Shown: positions 1 through 9,499 of the stretch, piece after piece
How the letters are laid out: each line of letters begins with the position of its first letter
How positions within the stretch are numbered: the first letter of the stretch is position 1
NCBI GenBank assembly: GCA_030789695.1
Contig: CM061142.1
Location: 48,487,987 to 48,551,986 of the forward strand
Source: Scilla litardierei
Lineage: Eukaryota > Streptophyta > Magnoliopsida > Asparagales > Asparagaceae
Direction: 5' to 3'
Length of the DNA: 64,000 nt
Position numbers and translations under genes: made by a program
Notes under the pieces: model-generated
Databases searched by the model: none
Told to the model about the DNA's origin: nothing
The model's input: only the letters and a program-made list of their open reading frames with translations

Positions 1-1488
1 CATGTCCCTGCTGATGCAACACGCAACCAAGACCCTTGCCGGAAGCATCGTAAAAGATCTCAAATCCACCGCTGCGGTCAGGCACGACAAGAATAGGGGC
101 ACTCGTCAACCTCTCCTTCAGAACACCAAAAGCACTCTCGCAATCACCCGACCAAACATAAGCAACATCCTTCCGTGTCAACCTGGTCATCGGTTCAGCA
201 ATACGGGAAAAATCCTTAATGAATCGCCGATAGTAACCATCAAGTCCAAGGAAACTCCGAATCTCAGACGCAGACGACGGAACAGGCCACTCCCTGATGG
301 CCCTAATCTTCTCGGGATCCACAGAAATACCATCCCCAGTCACCACATGCCCCAAAAAAGCAACTCGATCCAGCCAAAACTCGCACTTCGAAAACTTAGC
401 ATACAAACGATGCTTCCTCAAGATTTCCAACACCGTCCTCAAGTGCGATGCATGCTCTTCCTCCAACTTCGAATAGATCAGAATGTCGTCGATAAAGATA
501 ACGACAAACTTATCCAGAAAGTCGTAGAAAATCAGGTTCATCAGATTCATGAAAACTGCGGGCGCGTTAGTTACGCCGAAAGGCATAACCACAAACTCAT
601 AGTGTCCATACTTCGTCCTGAACGTTGTTTTCGGAACATCATCCCTCTTCACCTTCAACTGATGGTAACCACTCCTCAAATCCAATTTAGAAAACACCCT
701 CGAACCTACAAGCTGATCAAAAATATCATCGATGTGAGGCAACGGGTATTTATTCTTAATGGTTACCGCATTCAATCCCCGATAGTCCACGCACATGCGA
801 CGCGAACCATCCTTCTTCTTAACCAGCAACACCGGTGCTCCCCACGGAGACACACTAGGATTAATATAACCCTTCAGCAACAGCTCATCCAACTGCTTCC
901 GCAACTCTTCCAATTCTGCAGGTGCCATACGATACGGCGCCTTCGAAATCGGCTGCGCACCTGGAACGAGATCAATAAAAAATTCCAGAGCTCGATTAGG
1001 CGGCAACCCAGACATCTCCTCGGGGAAGATGTCGCCAAAATCTCGCACCACAGCTGGCCACTCCAGCTCCATCTGCATAGCTACAGCCTCCACCGGCCTG
1101 GCCCGAAATCTGACAGGACCAAGCGAACTGCTACCACGACTGAACTCAAATACTGGATGTCCGGGAATCTCGAACACCACCTTCTTCCTCCTGCAGTCGA
1201 TCGTAGCATAGAAGCTCGCAATCCAATCCATCCCAAAGACCGCATCGTAGTTGGTGATGTTGTGGACAATAAAATCAGCATAAAGCTCATGTCCACAAAC
1301 CACCACAGAGCAAGGACCGCACCCACGATGCACCGTGACTACTCCATTCCCTGTGACGATATTCCAACTCTTGGAGAGAGGGGACGTCGACAAGGAATGC
1401 TTCTCCACGAAGCTCTGGGCCAAAATGCACATTGACGCACCTGAGTCAAAGAGGACTCGGGCAGGGAACGTGCAAACCAAGACCACAC
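1..1488 (-). CDS. pol: gypsy-1 protease-reverse transcriptase, start of RNase H (exon 2, partial)
   Basis: This is the second exon of the gypsy-1 Gag-Pol polyprotein, the enzyme part that matures the polyprotein and copies element RNA into DNA. Reading leftwards from 1488, an aspartic protease active site (F-D-S-G-A-S) appears within the first 15 to 20 codons, followed by its C-terminal half. The RT follows, with the [26 protein letters not shown] and F-I-D-D-I-L motifs. The frame then enters RNase H (Y-D-A-S-G-K-G-L-G) and leaves the window. I checked the frame codon by codon and found no stop in 1488 bases, so this is the best preserved coding region here. There is no ATG at its start; it joins gag through the intron at 1489-1599. 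A 477-codon plus-strand frame over the same bases is only its antisense shadow. Confidence 0.9.
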
Positions 1489-1599
1489 CTAACAAACAGT
1501 CTAATCGATCAAATCTTATTCTAGCAACACCATACACAAGCATTAACATAATTTAACAATCAATTAATTAAGGAAGGAACAATCTAGATCGAAGGTTAC
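1489..1599 (-). other. apparent spliceosomal intron between gag and protease (gypsy-1)
   Basis: On the minus strand the 111-bp segment begins GTAACC after GCAG and ends TTGTTAG. Removing it joins gag to the protease exon in phase 1, inside a Gly codon, and recreates the continuous gag-protease linker usual in chromoviruses. Unspliced, translation stops 11 codons after the Gly (TAA at 1568-1570). gypsy-2 has an intron at the same position. Splicing is inferred; no transcript evidence is available here. Confidence 0.7.
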
Positions 1600-2728
1600 C
1601 TGCAATGACATCATCCATGGCCAAAATCTCCTCCTCAGTCATCAGAAATGCCTGCCTCCTCGACGGAACAGCCTGCCGAAAAGCCTGCCCCTGTGGAACA
1701 AGAGCTGCTCCACGACCAGCGGGCATCGGGACTCTCTGCTGCAACGGCGGGGTAGCAATAGGTGCCCTCCGCAGCTGATTCGCATGCCGACAATCTCTCG
1801 CGACATGGGAGGCATCACCGCAAACCAGACACTGGCCCAAAAACTTCTGACACTGATCCTTGACATGGCCAGGCTTACCGCAGAAATGGCAAAGCTTCAG
1901 AATATGCCCTCCTGGCCTCTTAAACTGAGCGGACTGATTAGGCCTGAATCCAGGTCTAACCACAGCTCTCGCCTGTTCCACAGGCCTCCTCACAGCACCA
2001 ACAACAGACCCCTTCCTCTGGTTCACAAGCAGCTCCTGCCTCTTGGCAGCGACCAAAACCTTCTGATAAGATTCCCGGTCAGAAGAGGTCACAAAACTCT
2101 GGAGCTCTGAAGCAAGCCCCTACAGAAACCTCTGAGCTCTCTCCTCAGCGTCCTGCACCATCTTTGGTGCAAACCGACTCAGCCTCATGAACTCCTGGTG
2201 GTACATGTCCACCGACGAGTTCCCCTGCTTCAGATCGATAAAACGCTGCATCATCTCTTCCCTGGCAGCCTTCGGGAAGAACTCACCATCAAATCTGGCC
2301 TTGAAGGTAGCCCAGATGATCGGCTCTACCAACATCTTTTCTTCAGCATCCCACCAATTCCTGGCATTATCCTTCAGCTGGCGCTTCGCCAAGTCAACCC
2401 AACTTACTTCGTTGACCTTGGACATCTTCAGATTGTCCTCAATATTCCTCATCCATTCATCAGCAGCTAGGGGACCTTCGGTTCCATCAAAATATGCCGG
2501 ACCCAGCTCTCTGAACTGCTTCGCCCCGGGCTCAGGGCGAGGGGCTTCCACCACCCGAGTAGCTCGAGTCACCGGAGCATTTTGCACCTGCAGAAGCACA
2601 CCCTGCTGAACCTGCATCATCTGCAACATCATCCTCATCATCTCCCCATTAGTGGGCTCCCGCTCAGGCTCCTCGTCGTGAGGGGGCGCACCACTACCAC
2701 CACCACGGGTGATCCGCCTTCCTGCCAT
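1600..2728 (-). pseudogene. gag: gypsy-1 Gag (capsid and nucleocapsid), one in-frame stop
   Basis: Gag is the structural protein that packages element RNA into virus-like particles in the cytoplasm. The ATG at 2726-2728 opens a basic, Gly-rich N-terminus (MAGRRITRGGGSG), followed by a retrotransposon gag domain (FDGTEGPLAADEW, then ARNWWDAEEK and RFDGEFFPKAAREE). Two CCHC zinc knuckles lie near the C-terminus (CHFCGKPGHVKDQC and CLVCGDASHVARDC), followed by a Pro/Arg/Gln-rich tail ending at the gag-protease intron. One TAG at 2120-2122 interrupts an otherwise continuous frame of about 376 codons. The same frame continues on both sides, so this is a single nonsense mutation and not two genes. 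Confidence 0.85.
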
Positions 2729-2844
2729 CTAATGACGCAGAAAACGAAACAATTAGACTCATAGCTTAGGGCTCAGAGGTCGAAATTATTTGTTGAACAA
2801 TCTTGCATTATTATCGTTATCCCGATAATTACAGTTACAGAGGA

Positions 2845-2860
2845 CCTGCATGGGCCACCA
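2845..2860 (-). other. primer binding site, complementary to the tRNA-Ile(AAU) 3' end
   Basis: The plus strand reads CCTGCATGGGCCACCA, which equals the 3' end, including CCA, of plant tRNA-Ile(AAU) as I remember it. It lies 8 bases from the LTR edge, and the same 16 bases and spacing recur at 29577, 44314 and 55146. The tRNA identity is from memory; the four-fold conservation next to LTRs is seen directly. Confidence 0.65.
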
Positions 2861-4583
2861 CTAAAAACTGTCACGACCCGCATCCCTAAAATGGAGGCGA
2901 GACATGAAGAGGTCCGCACGGGAGTGGAGCGGTGAAGCCCCAAACCCGATAAGCGTCAATTTAGTATAAGCAGGTCCCTGTAATTGCAATCGAAACAACA
3001 ACAATAATAATATGAGATGGATAAGAAACACCAATCCCAAAGTTTGTCCACAAAATATTCAACATCACAGAAAAGCCACCAGGCTAAAAGAAAAGTCAAG
3101 GGCCCAGAACAAGGCCAAACAAAAGCGACGACATAAATAAGTATAGGTGCCACGCACCGATAACAAAACAACTGTCTAACAAAAGTAAAACACAACGGAG
3201 ACACTAGGATTGGTCCCCAGTGTCTACGTACTCCCCGTCCAACACGGGCGCAAGCTCGGCGTCTGCAAATACCTCGCCCTCATCGGGCAACTCAGGCTCA
3301 AGGTCTAACATGCGTCACCCAAAAGAGAAAGGGGCACATGTCAGCAAGTCTAAAAGACTTGGGCAAGGAAACTGAAAGTGAGGCAACTAGCAACCTAGCA
3401 GTTTAGTATGCATGACATGGCAGTTATAACATGAGTGCACAATTAAGACAGGGCAAGACGATTTGTACTTGAGAGCAATCATCGGGACAAGACAAGACAA
3501 GAGTAGCCAAGCTACTATCAATTCCAATCAATTCACTATTCACGTTGTTTTGTAGATGTTTACGCCTTACAGCTGAATGGGTTCACATTCGCTGATTGGC
3601 CGCTTAACAACTACCCCACCCAAAGAGTTTACGCCTTACCCCTGCAGTTGCTGATCGGGCAGACTCCCAGTTGATTGGTCGCTTAACTCTTACCCCCAAT
3701 ACACACACGTAATGGAGCCAGGGTCCCCGCACAATGAACTCAGCTAGTGAGCCTGGGGTTGCCCCGCACATGAGCTCGCATTATTAAACATTTGGCGTAG
3801 GGGTGCACCTAGCCGGAAACACGCAATTCGGGCATTGGCTATCAACCAACACATGGCCCGCTTCTGGAACACGAGCCAGGAACACAAGCATTTGTAGCAA
3901 GCTACGCAATCACAGAAACACTTAAGAATGCAATGCCATGACAATTAATTTGCGTACCGTTAATGGAAAGTAAACGTGACATGGTAGTTGTGCAACATGC
4001 TAAATGTCGGAACTAGATTCGTTGTCAAGCTAGTTCCCCAATTTGCGCCTAGGCGAGTATCATTTCGTCGCCTAGCCTCTTTTACGCCTACAATAAGCAA
4101 ATGGCCTAAAACATGGCCTAAACCCTAAGTGGCAAGTTTCACTTGCCTAGCACCGGGGATGACGACCACTTCGTCACACGGATGCTAATCTACGGGGAAT
4201 TCGCTGTTTTGGGGGGACAATCAACAAACAACATGAAATATTATTAGGGTTTCATAAAAAATATAAATAGGTTATAAAAAAACAACGGTAGATCGATTTC
4301 TTACCGAGAGGAGGCGGAAGAAACACTCCGGGAAACCCTAGGATCGGATCTGGAAGAGATTGGGGAAGTTTGGAGAAACTAGGGTTTTGGGGGATTTTGG
4401 GGTTTTGATGGATTTTGGTGAGATTTTGGGGAAGATGAGCGGTAGATAGAGTGAATGGATGGATTGGATGATGGATTTAGGGCTTGGAATGAAGGATTGA
4501 AGCTTGGAGGAAGATGGGGGCTCAAGGGGGAAGATTTTAGGGTTTTGGGTCGTGTTGGAGGAAGAAGAAACGTTTGGGTTGGG

Positions 4584-4591
4584 TTTAAATA
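4584..4591 (-). promoter_or_regulatory. TATA-like box in the gypsy-1 LTR
   Basis: The minus strand reads CCTATTTAAACCC. It lies about 45 bases downstream (in element sense) of the tandem repeat tract at 4635-5045 and is the likely U3 core promoter. Confidence 0.45.
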
Positions 4592-4634
4592 GGCTAGGCT
4601 GGCGGCTGCCCAGAAATTAGGGTTTTAACACTGG

Positions 4635-5045
4635 TTAGTCGGTCAAAGAACAACCACTGACCGACTAGTTTGGCAACTAGTCGGTCGATCGACCAACGCA
4701 GACCGACTAAGTGTAAACAGTAACTCCTGAACGAAAATAGGATTTAGAGTTAGTCGGTCCATGAACAAGTACTGACTGACTAGTTTAGCAACTAGTCGGT
4801 CGATCGACCAACGCAGACCGACTAAGAGTAAACAGTAACTCAACTAAAATTAAGATGATGTGTTAGTCGGTTAAAGAAGCATTGCTGACCGATTAGTTTG
4901 CAACCTAGTCGGTCAACCAACGTTCTTAGACCGACTAACGATAAATAGTAACTCCTGAGAAAATTTAGAAAGCTCACTAGTCGTTCCAAGAAGGATTTCC
5001 GACCGACTGGATCGTCATCTAGTCGGTCGGTACCCCTTCTTACAC
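4635..5045. repeat. tandem repeats of about 115 bp with TAGTCGGTC palindromes
   Basis: Four diverged units begin near 4635, 4750, 4863 and 4978. Each starts (T)TAGTCGGT or TAGTCGTT and contains inverted copies such as GGTCGATCGACC and ACCGACTA, separated by a shared stretch like AACAGTAACTC. The tract lies directly upstream of the LTR TATA-like box in element sense. Confidence 0.85.
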
Positions 5046-5321
5046 CGGCTAATAAGCACCAAAAGTTCCGATACGGAGCGCGGAGCCCCGGGATCGATTC
5101 CTAAGACTCCTAGGCTTGATCTAACAGTTAGATATGACCGTTATGAAGCCCGTCACGAATGACATACTTCGAAATCGACGATCCTAAGGAAGAAACGAGA
5201 CAATACGACGAATCGATCGAAAATGAAAGTCACGGAGACGAAAACCACACAAGAGGAGAAAATCCACCAAAACATATATTATATTATAATAAATTCAGAT
5301 ACAAGGAAACCAGTCGTTACA

Positions 5322-5763
5322 GATTGAGACAGGTGTCAGTGCTTCAGAGGTAGAGCCTGCGGCGATTTTGTCCCGCTGGACTTTCTTGGGGTAGACTAGT
5401 AGGTGTGTTGTACCGTGTGTGGACACTTTTTATTCCTTTCGGACCGGGGTTTCTTTCTTTTGTACCCCCACTTTTGTACCCCCTCTTGTACAGCTGATGT
5501 ATGTATTTGTACTTTGTATAATATAATGTAATTAAAATGTTGTTATGTTTTCCTTTGAGTAATACGATTTTATATTCTGTTGGAGCACTATAACTTTCTC
5601 TGCGTATTATTCCAGTGTTGTTACGGTGGCCTGCTTATTTAATTAATTTAACCACAAAAAATGCCTAGTAGCATTTAGATAAGAGGGCATTAAGCCCGAG
5701 TCTGAATACTACGATGGCCTCGTCAGCTACGTCTCTCCGTATTTGGGAGAGCGAGGCATGACA
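5322..5763 (+). repeat. possible 3' portion of an older plus-strand LTR
   Basis: The stretch is T-rich with polyadenylation-like signals and ends GAGCGAGGCATGACA at 5763. That resembles the LTR ends of the gypsy families here, read on the opposite strand. No tRNA-Ile PBS follows, so it would be a 3' or solo LTR, cut on the left by gypsy-1. No protein-coding signal is visible. Confidence 0.35.
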
Positions 5764-6486
5764 CTAGAACCCATCAACTTTCTCAAATCTCTATTCTATG
5801 TAGAAAGTGGGGTAAGGGTATGGAATTTTTCTTTTCACAATTTTTTTGGCTATATAATTTTCTTTATATAAAAATCTTTCTTTCTTTATATGCATGAGAT
5901 AACTCAATATATACAAGAGGCGGCCTACGCATCCCAGACCAGACGATCTTAGGGCATCAGGTTACCAGGAACCCCTCGGACGTTTTATTTAGGACATTTG
6001 TTTGATTTTTGTATTATTGAGATTTTTGCAAACTCACGTAAACGCGATGGAATACAAAACATGATCAAATATCATTTATTGGCTATTCACAGAAGAAAAA
6101 GAAAAATCATAGAATCTAGACATGGCTCGGTTTCATGAATTCTAATCATCACTACTTTGGTCATTGTGGGTTTATCCTATCTCTTTTGAATTACTAAACA
6201 TCCATGAAGCAAAAGAATTATCAATCAAATCACGCAAGAGTAGAATAATTTTCAGATTTTTGATTCATTCATTTTTAGCTCAACTGTTTCAAGAATACGG
6301 TTGTGAACCTATGGATTCTACTATGAAAAAGCATATTAACAATGATACTCTAATCAAGGAATTGAACTCTAATCTAACGGATACCAGAGTTCATTAAAAT
6401 AAATAAATCCACAATATTTCATAGAAAATGAAGCATATGAGACATAAATAGAGAGGTGAACATGGTTCATCTGATAATTTTAAAGT
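5764..6486. other. unclassified AT-rich stretch, no gene recognised
   Basis: I see no conserved protein, LTR edge or tandem repeat here. A 77-codon plus-strand frame at 6164-6397 has no recognisable motif. By position this is probably the remnant of the 3' end of the host Athila-like element, but no sequence feature proves it. Confidence 0.3.
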
Positions 6487-6496
6487 GTGTTTCACG

Positions 6497-6640
6497 ACGA
6501 AGCACAGTGCGTGCACTGTGCACTCCCCCAAGCTTACACGTCACATTGTCCTCAATGTGCGTATAATATGGTAAGAGGACAACAACAAAATAGGGAGCTA
6601 CACAACAAAATAATATCTCTCCCCCAAGCTATATCAGACG
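6497..6640 (-). other. Athila-type 3' signature motifs
   Basis: On the minus strand CATTGAGGACAATGTG is followed by AAGCTTGGGGGAGTG, and a second CTTGGGGGAGAG lies about 75 bases before it. The pair ATTGAGGACAATG and CTTGGGGG is a hallmark of sequence downstream of pol in Athila-type Ty3/gypsy elements. A plus-strand counterpart is at 15127-15380. This supports a minus-strand Athila-like host element around the plus-strand one. Confidence 0.6.
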
Positions 6641-6968
6641 ATGCCCGGTGTGGACATATGGGCATAAAATTTGTGGAGAGAAGGAAAGTAAGCACCATGG
6701 TAGAAGGGTGGGCAATCAACCTATAAAATAGGGTGGGGTGCAAAAGATAATTGAGCAACCATCATATGGGGTGAATTTATTAAACTAGGAATGCATAAAA
6801 AATCTTATACAGTCCTCTCGCTGTCGAGAGGGTTTGTGTGTATTTAAAGCATAAAAGTTTACACTACAGCTACACTACTAGATTGATACCACCTGTAGGA
6901 AAAGGCAGATCCAGTATCTTTGCTGGTGTAGGCAGCTGCTCTAACTGCACCTTCCATGGCTCTGCCAG

Positions 6969-7756
6969 CTACGTGTCTCCACGGACTCCATCAGATTCCA
7001 TCAATGTGGCTCCCATTATCTCTCCAAGGACTCCACCTGTACCCTGAAAGAGATAAGCCGCATCAATCTGATGTGGATAATTTTTCCCCAAAATAAAAGT
7101 TTTCCAAAGAAGATCGTTAAAAGAAATATGAAAAATAAAAACAGGTTGACAATACTTCCCTGAAAATATATCTCTGCTCTCGTGTACCACAACAGGCAAT
7201 CCCTCATCGTTCGTTTTGGGTTCTTCAGGCAACCCTGGCATATAAGTGTGTGTCTCATCAGGCGACTCCTCACTGTGCTCCTCGGCATGTTCCTCAAGTA
7301 ATGACACGTCTAAGCATACCTCTGGTCCATAATCGTATGTGTTCTGCAAAAGGTACGACATGTCAAAAAGATCTGAATCAAAACAAATATCAAATGGAAT
7401 GCAGGATTCAGAAATGGAATGGGTAAAAATATCTCCCTGAGTGGGAGCAGTAAGCTCTGATGGGTGGTCATCTGCTGGATGCTCAGCCATGGTGAGGGAA
7501 GGCAAAGGTGGTAGAATCTTCTCTGTGGCCTACTCCTGAACAACAACCCCTGACTCTGCAGTGATACTCCCTGAGTATCTCAATTCAGTTGCCCCATCAA
7601 AAGTAACTACAATCGTGCCATGCACCACTGTCTCGTCAGAGGTGACATCGTCCACCTCCTCGCAACGCACTGCTTCGGCCTCCTCCTCGGTAGGTGCAGA
7701 TGTCACTGTGGGCTCGGATATCTCCTCCATGGTGTAGAAATGGGTCTTGTTACCCT
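6969..7756 (-). pseudogene. unrecognised acidic ORF remnant of the host Athila-like element
   Basis: Two open stretches on the minus strand, 7766-7530 and 7505-6969, lie in different frames and encode acidic, Glu/Thr/Ser/Pro-rich protein. I do not recognise a family. The first stretch begins inside the LTR of the inserted plus-strand element. If that insertion is ignored, the frame continues into host sequence at 18204 and beyond (KVFSLVEG, then NKTHFYTMEE). This shows one older coding stretch split by the insertion. The product may be part of a degraded gag-region protein of a short Athila-related element. The ACCCT target duplication is at 7752-7756. Confidence 0.45.
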
Positions 7757-9287
7757 TGACGTGCATTTATATTTTATATAATCACGCACGTCTTCTTTGT
7801 GATTTTCTGTTGTTTTCCGGTGTTTCGTATCCATTCTCTCATATTTTTTAGTTTTCTTTCACTTCTTTGTGTTTTTGTGCCAATGCAGGAGATTGCCAGC
7901 ATTGGGGACATATAAAGCAGATATCATGAGTCCCCAGAGCAATGCGAGGTGTCACGCGTGATCCCGGGGGCCATACGTCGAAGAATTCCATATATCAGCC
8001 CTCAACCGATCGGTTGGACAGAGCCAACCGATCGGTTGGTGCATGCATATCCGACCCAGACAGGAGTAGAAGTGAAGAGCAGCTCACCCGATCGGTTTAG
8101 CGATCGGGTGAACCCGACAGAGCTCTCTGTCTTTTTGGAGCTGAATTCCAACCGATCGGGTGACATCTCACCCGATCGGTTCATCTGTAGCCAAGATTTC
8201 CCATCTCATGACCGATGAGCTCATCCGATCGGTTGGGTTACCGGGTGAAGTGTCTGAAGACCGAAGGCAATATCGACTGTCAGCTCACCCGATCGGTTGA
8301 TGGTTCAACCGATCGGGTGGCCGTATTTTCTATATATAGTGACCTAGGTTTTTCCCAGACGATCCACATTGTATTTTCTGTCTTTTTGGGATTTTTGACG
8401 GCTCGGAATTTATTCCGTCTTGTAAGTTTTCTGATTGTTCTGGAACTTTAATATTGCATTAATACTATTGTTAGCTTCTACTTTCTATTGGTTGATTTTG
8501 ATTTCAATGGTTGAATTTTGTTATGATGCTATTTTTGCCATGAATTTTGAGTAGTTCCCCAATATGGGATTTTGGAGGAAGCCCCTTCGTGGGTTCTCCC
8601 TAGAACGACCATAGGATTAGGGTTTCGATAGGATTTAGGAATTTAGATGGTTACACGGAGAGTTTTATTGTCATTGGCGGGAGAAAGACTGCCTCTGACC
8701 ATTGGGGCAAGGGAAAATAAAACTGGCGTTTGATCCCCTAGCCACAGCTCATACCCCTAGCGTAGACATTGAATCCTAGCGCGTGGGAACGGCAGGATGA
8801 AATGTTAGGAGTAATCATTGCGAGCTTAGTGCTCCCGGAGTCGGTCGGTGTTAATGGATATGGGAATGCCCATCGACCAAACCTGGGTAGTCCTAGGGTA
8901 TCATCCTAGGCATCGACCGGAATATCGGGCCCATAGGACGCTAGGTACCACTCTTAGAGGCAACGTCTCACCACTAAACCCTAAAATCCAATCGTATCCC
9001 TATCCGGCGGTCGTAATAGAGAGTGCACATGATAGGGTGGAAACCAAAGTCCTGGGTTCCCTTTTATATCTTACATCCTTCATATTTCTATTTTGTGACA
9101 ACCTACCGATTAATCGGGCTAGCTCACCCATCAGGTGATCCGGTTCCTTCCTGACAACAAGCATAACACACGCCTCCCTGAGTTCGACCCCCAAGCCACA
9201 GTACAACACCGTGCGCTTGCGGTTACAAATATTTAAATCCAGTATCCCCGATCTCACTGCATATATTGCTAAATCTAGGGAACTTCA
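7757..9287 (+). repeat. 5' LTR of the Athila-like element
   Basis: The LTR begins TGACGTGCATTTATA and ends GGGAACTTCA. It aligns by eye over its whole length with 16703-18198. It contains the CCGATCGG motif cluster, a TATA box, and the Athila-type end with CCTCCCTGAGTTCGACC and GTGCGCTTGCGGTT. No protein is expected from it. Confidence 0.88.
8001..8338 (+). promoter_or_regulatory. U3 cluster of CCGATCGG palindromes and TATA box
   Basis: About ten copies of AACCGATCGGTT or its variant CACCCGATCGGTT/AACCGATCGGGTG lie between 8004 and 8320. TATATATA at 8331-8338 follows the last copy by about 10 bases. The second LTR has the same layout (16955-17263). This looks like the element promoter with an upstream array of protein-binding sites. 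Confidence 0.7.
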
Positions 9288-9294
9288 AGCTTTA

Positions 9295-9312
9295 TGGTGC
9301 CACTGCCGAAGA
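9295..9312 (+). other. decayed primer binding site (tRNA-Asp type)
   Basis: TGGTGCCACTGCCGAAG lies 7 bases after the LTR. It matches the usual Athila site, complementary to the tRNA-Asp 3' end (TGGCGCCGTTGCCGGGG), at most positions. Some of the differences are C-to-T or G-to-A changes. Confidence 0.65.
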
Positions 9313-9499
9313 GGCAACGTGCTTGTTTCTCTTAGGACCCTGTGAACCCTAGAGACTAGTTCACATCCTCACCTCGCGATAATTTTTGCATTCTACATTT
9401 TATTTTTGTTTTTATATTTTATTCTTTATTTTCTATTATTTTTATCTGGCTTTATACCATACGTGCTTCACGGGTGTTTCTTGATTTTTCATGCGCAGG

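Larger units (their letters stand above)
1..5321 (-). mobile_element. Ty3/gypsy chromovirus-like LTR retrotransposon (gypsy-1), 5' part
   Basis: The element reads right to left. A 5' LTR (2869-5321) is followed by a PBS, gag, a short apparent intron, then protease and RT, which leave the window at base 1. The LTR has TG...CA ends: its minus-strand start is TGTAACGACTGG and its end is GGGTCGTGACA, the same terminal pattern as gypsy-2 at 48189-57400. The right flank begins GATTG; the other copy of the target duplication is off the window. Protein motifs resemble plant chromoviruses of the Tekay/Del kind, but the integrase and chromodomain that would settle this are not in view. Confidence 0.9.
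2869..5321 (-). repeat. 5' LTR of gypsy-1
   Basis: This 2453-bp LTR lies between the PBS at 2845 and unrelated DNA at 5322. It has TG...CA ends matching those of the gypsy-2 LTR. It holds a TATA-like box and a tandem repeat tract and encodes no convincing protein. Its partner LTR is outside the window, so the outer edge rests on terminal similarity alone. Confidence 0.8.

Noticed and set aside
2..1435. A 477-codon plus-strand ORF
   Set aside because: It is the exact antisense shadow of the gypsy-1 protease-RT frame; its protein has no known motif, while the minus strand has all RT motifs.
5159..5353. 64-codon plus-strand ORF at the gypsy-1 LTR edge
   Set aside because: It crosses the LTR boundary at 5321 and has no motif.
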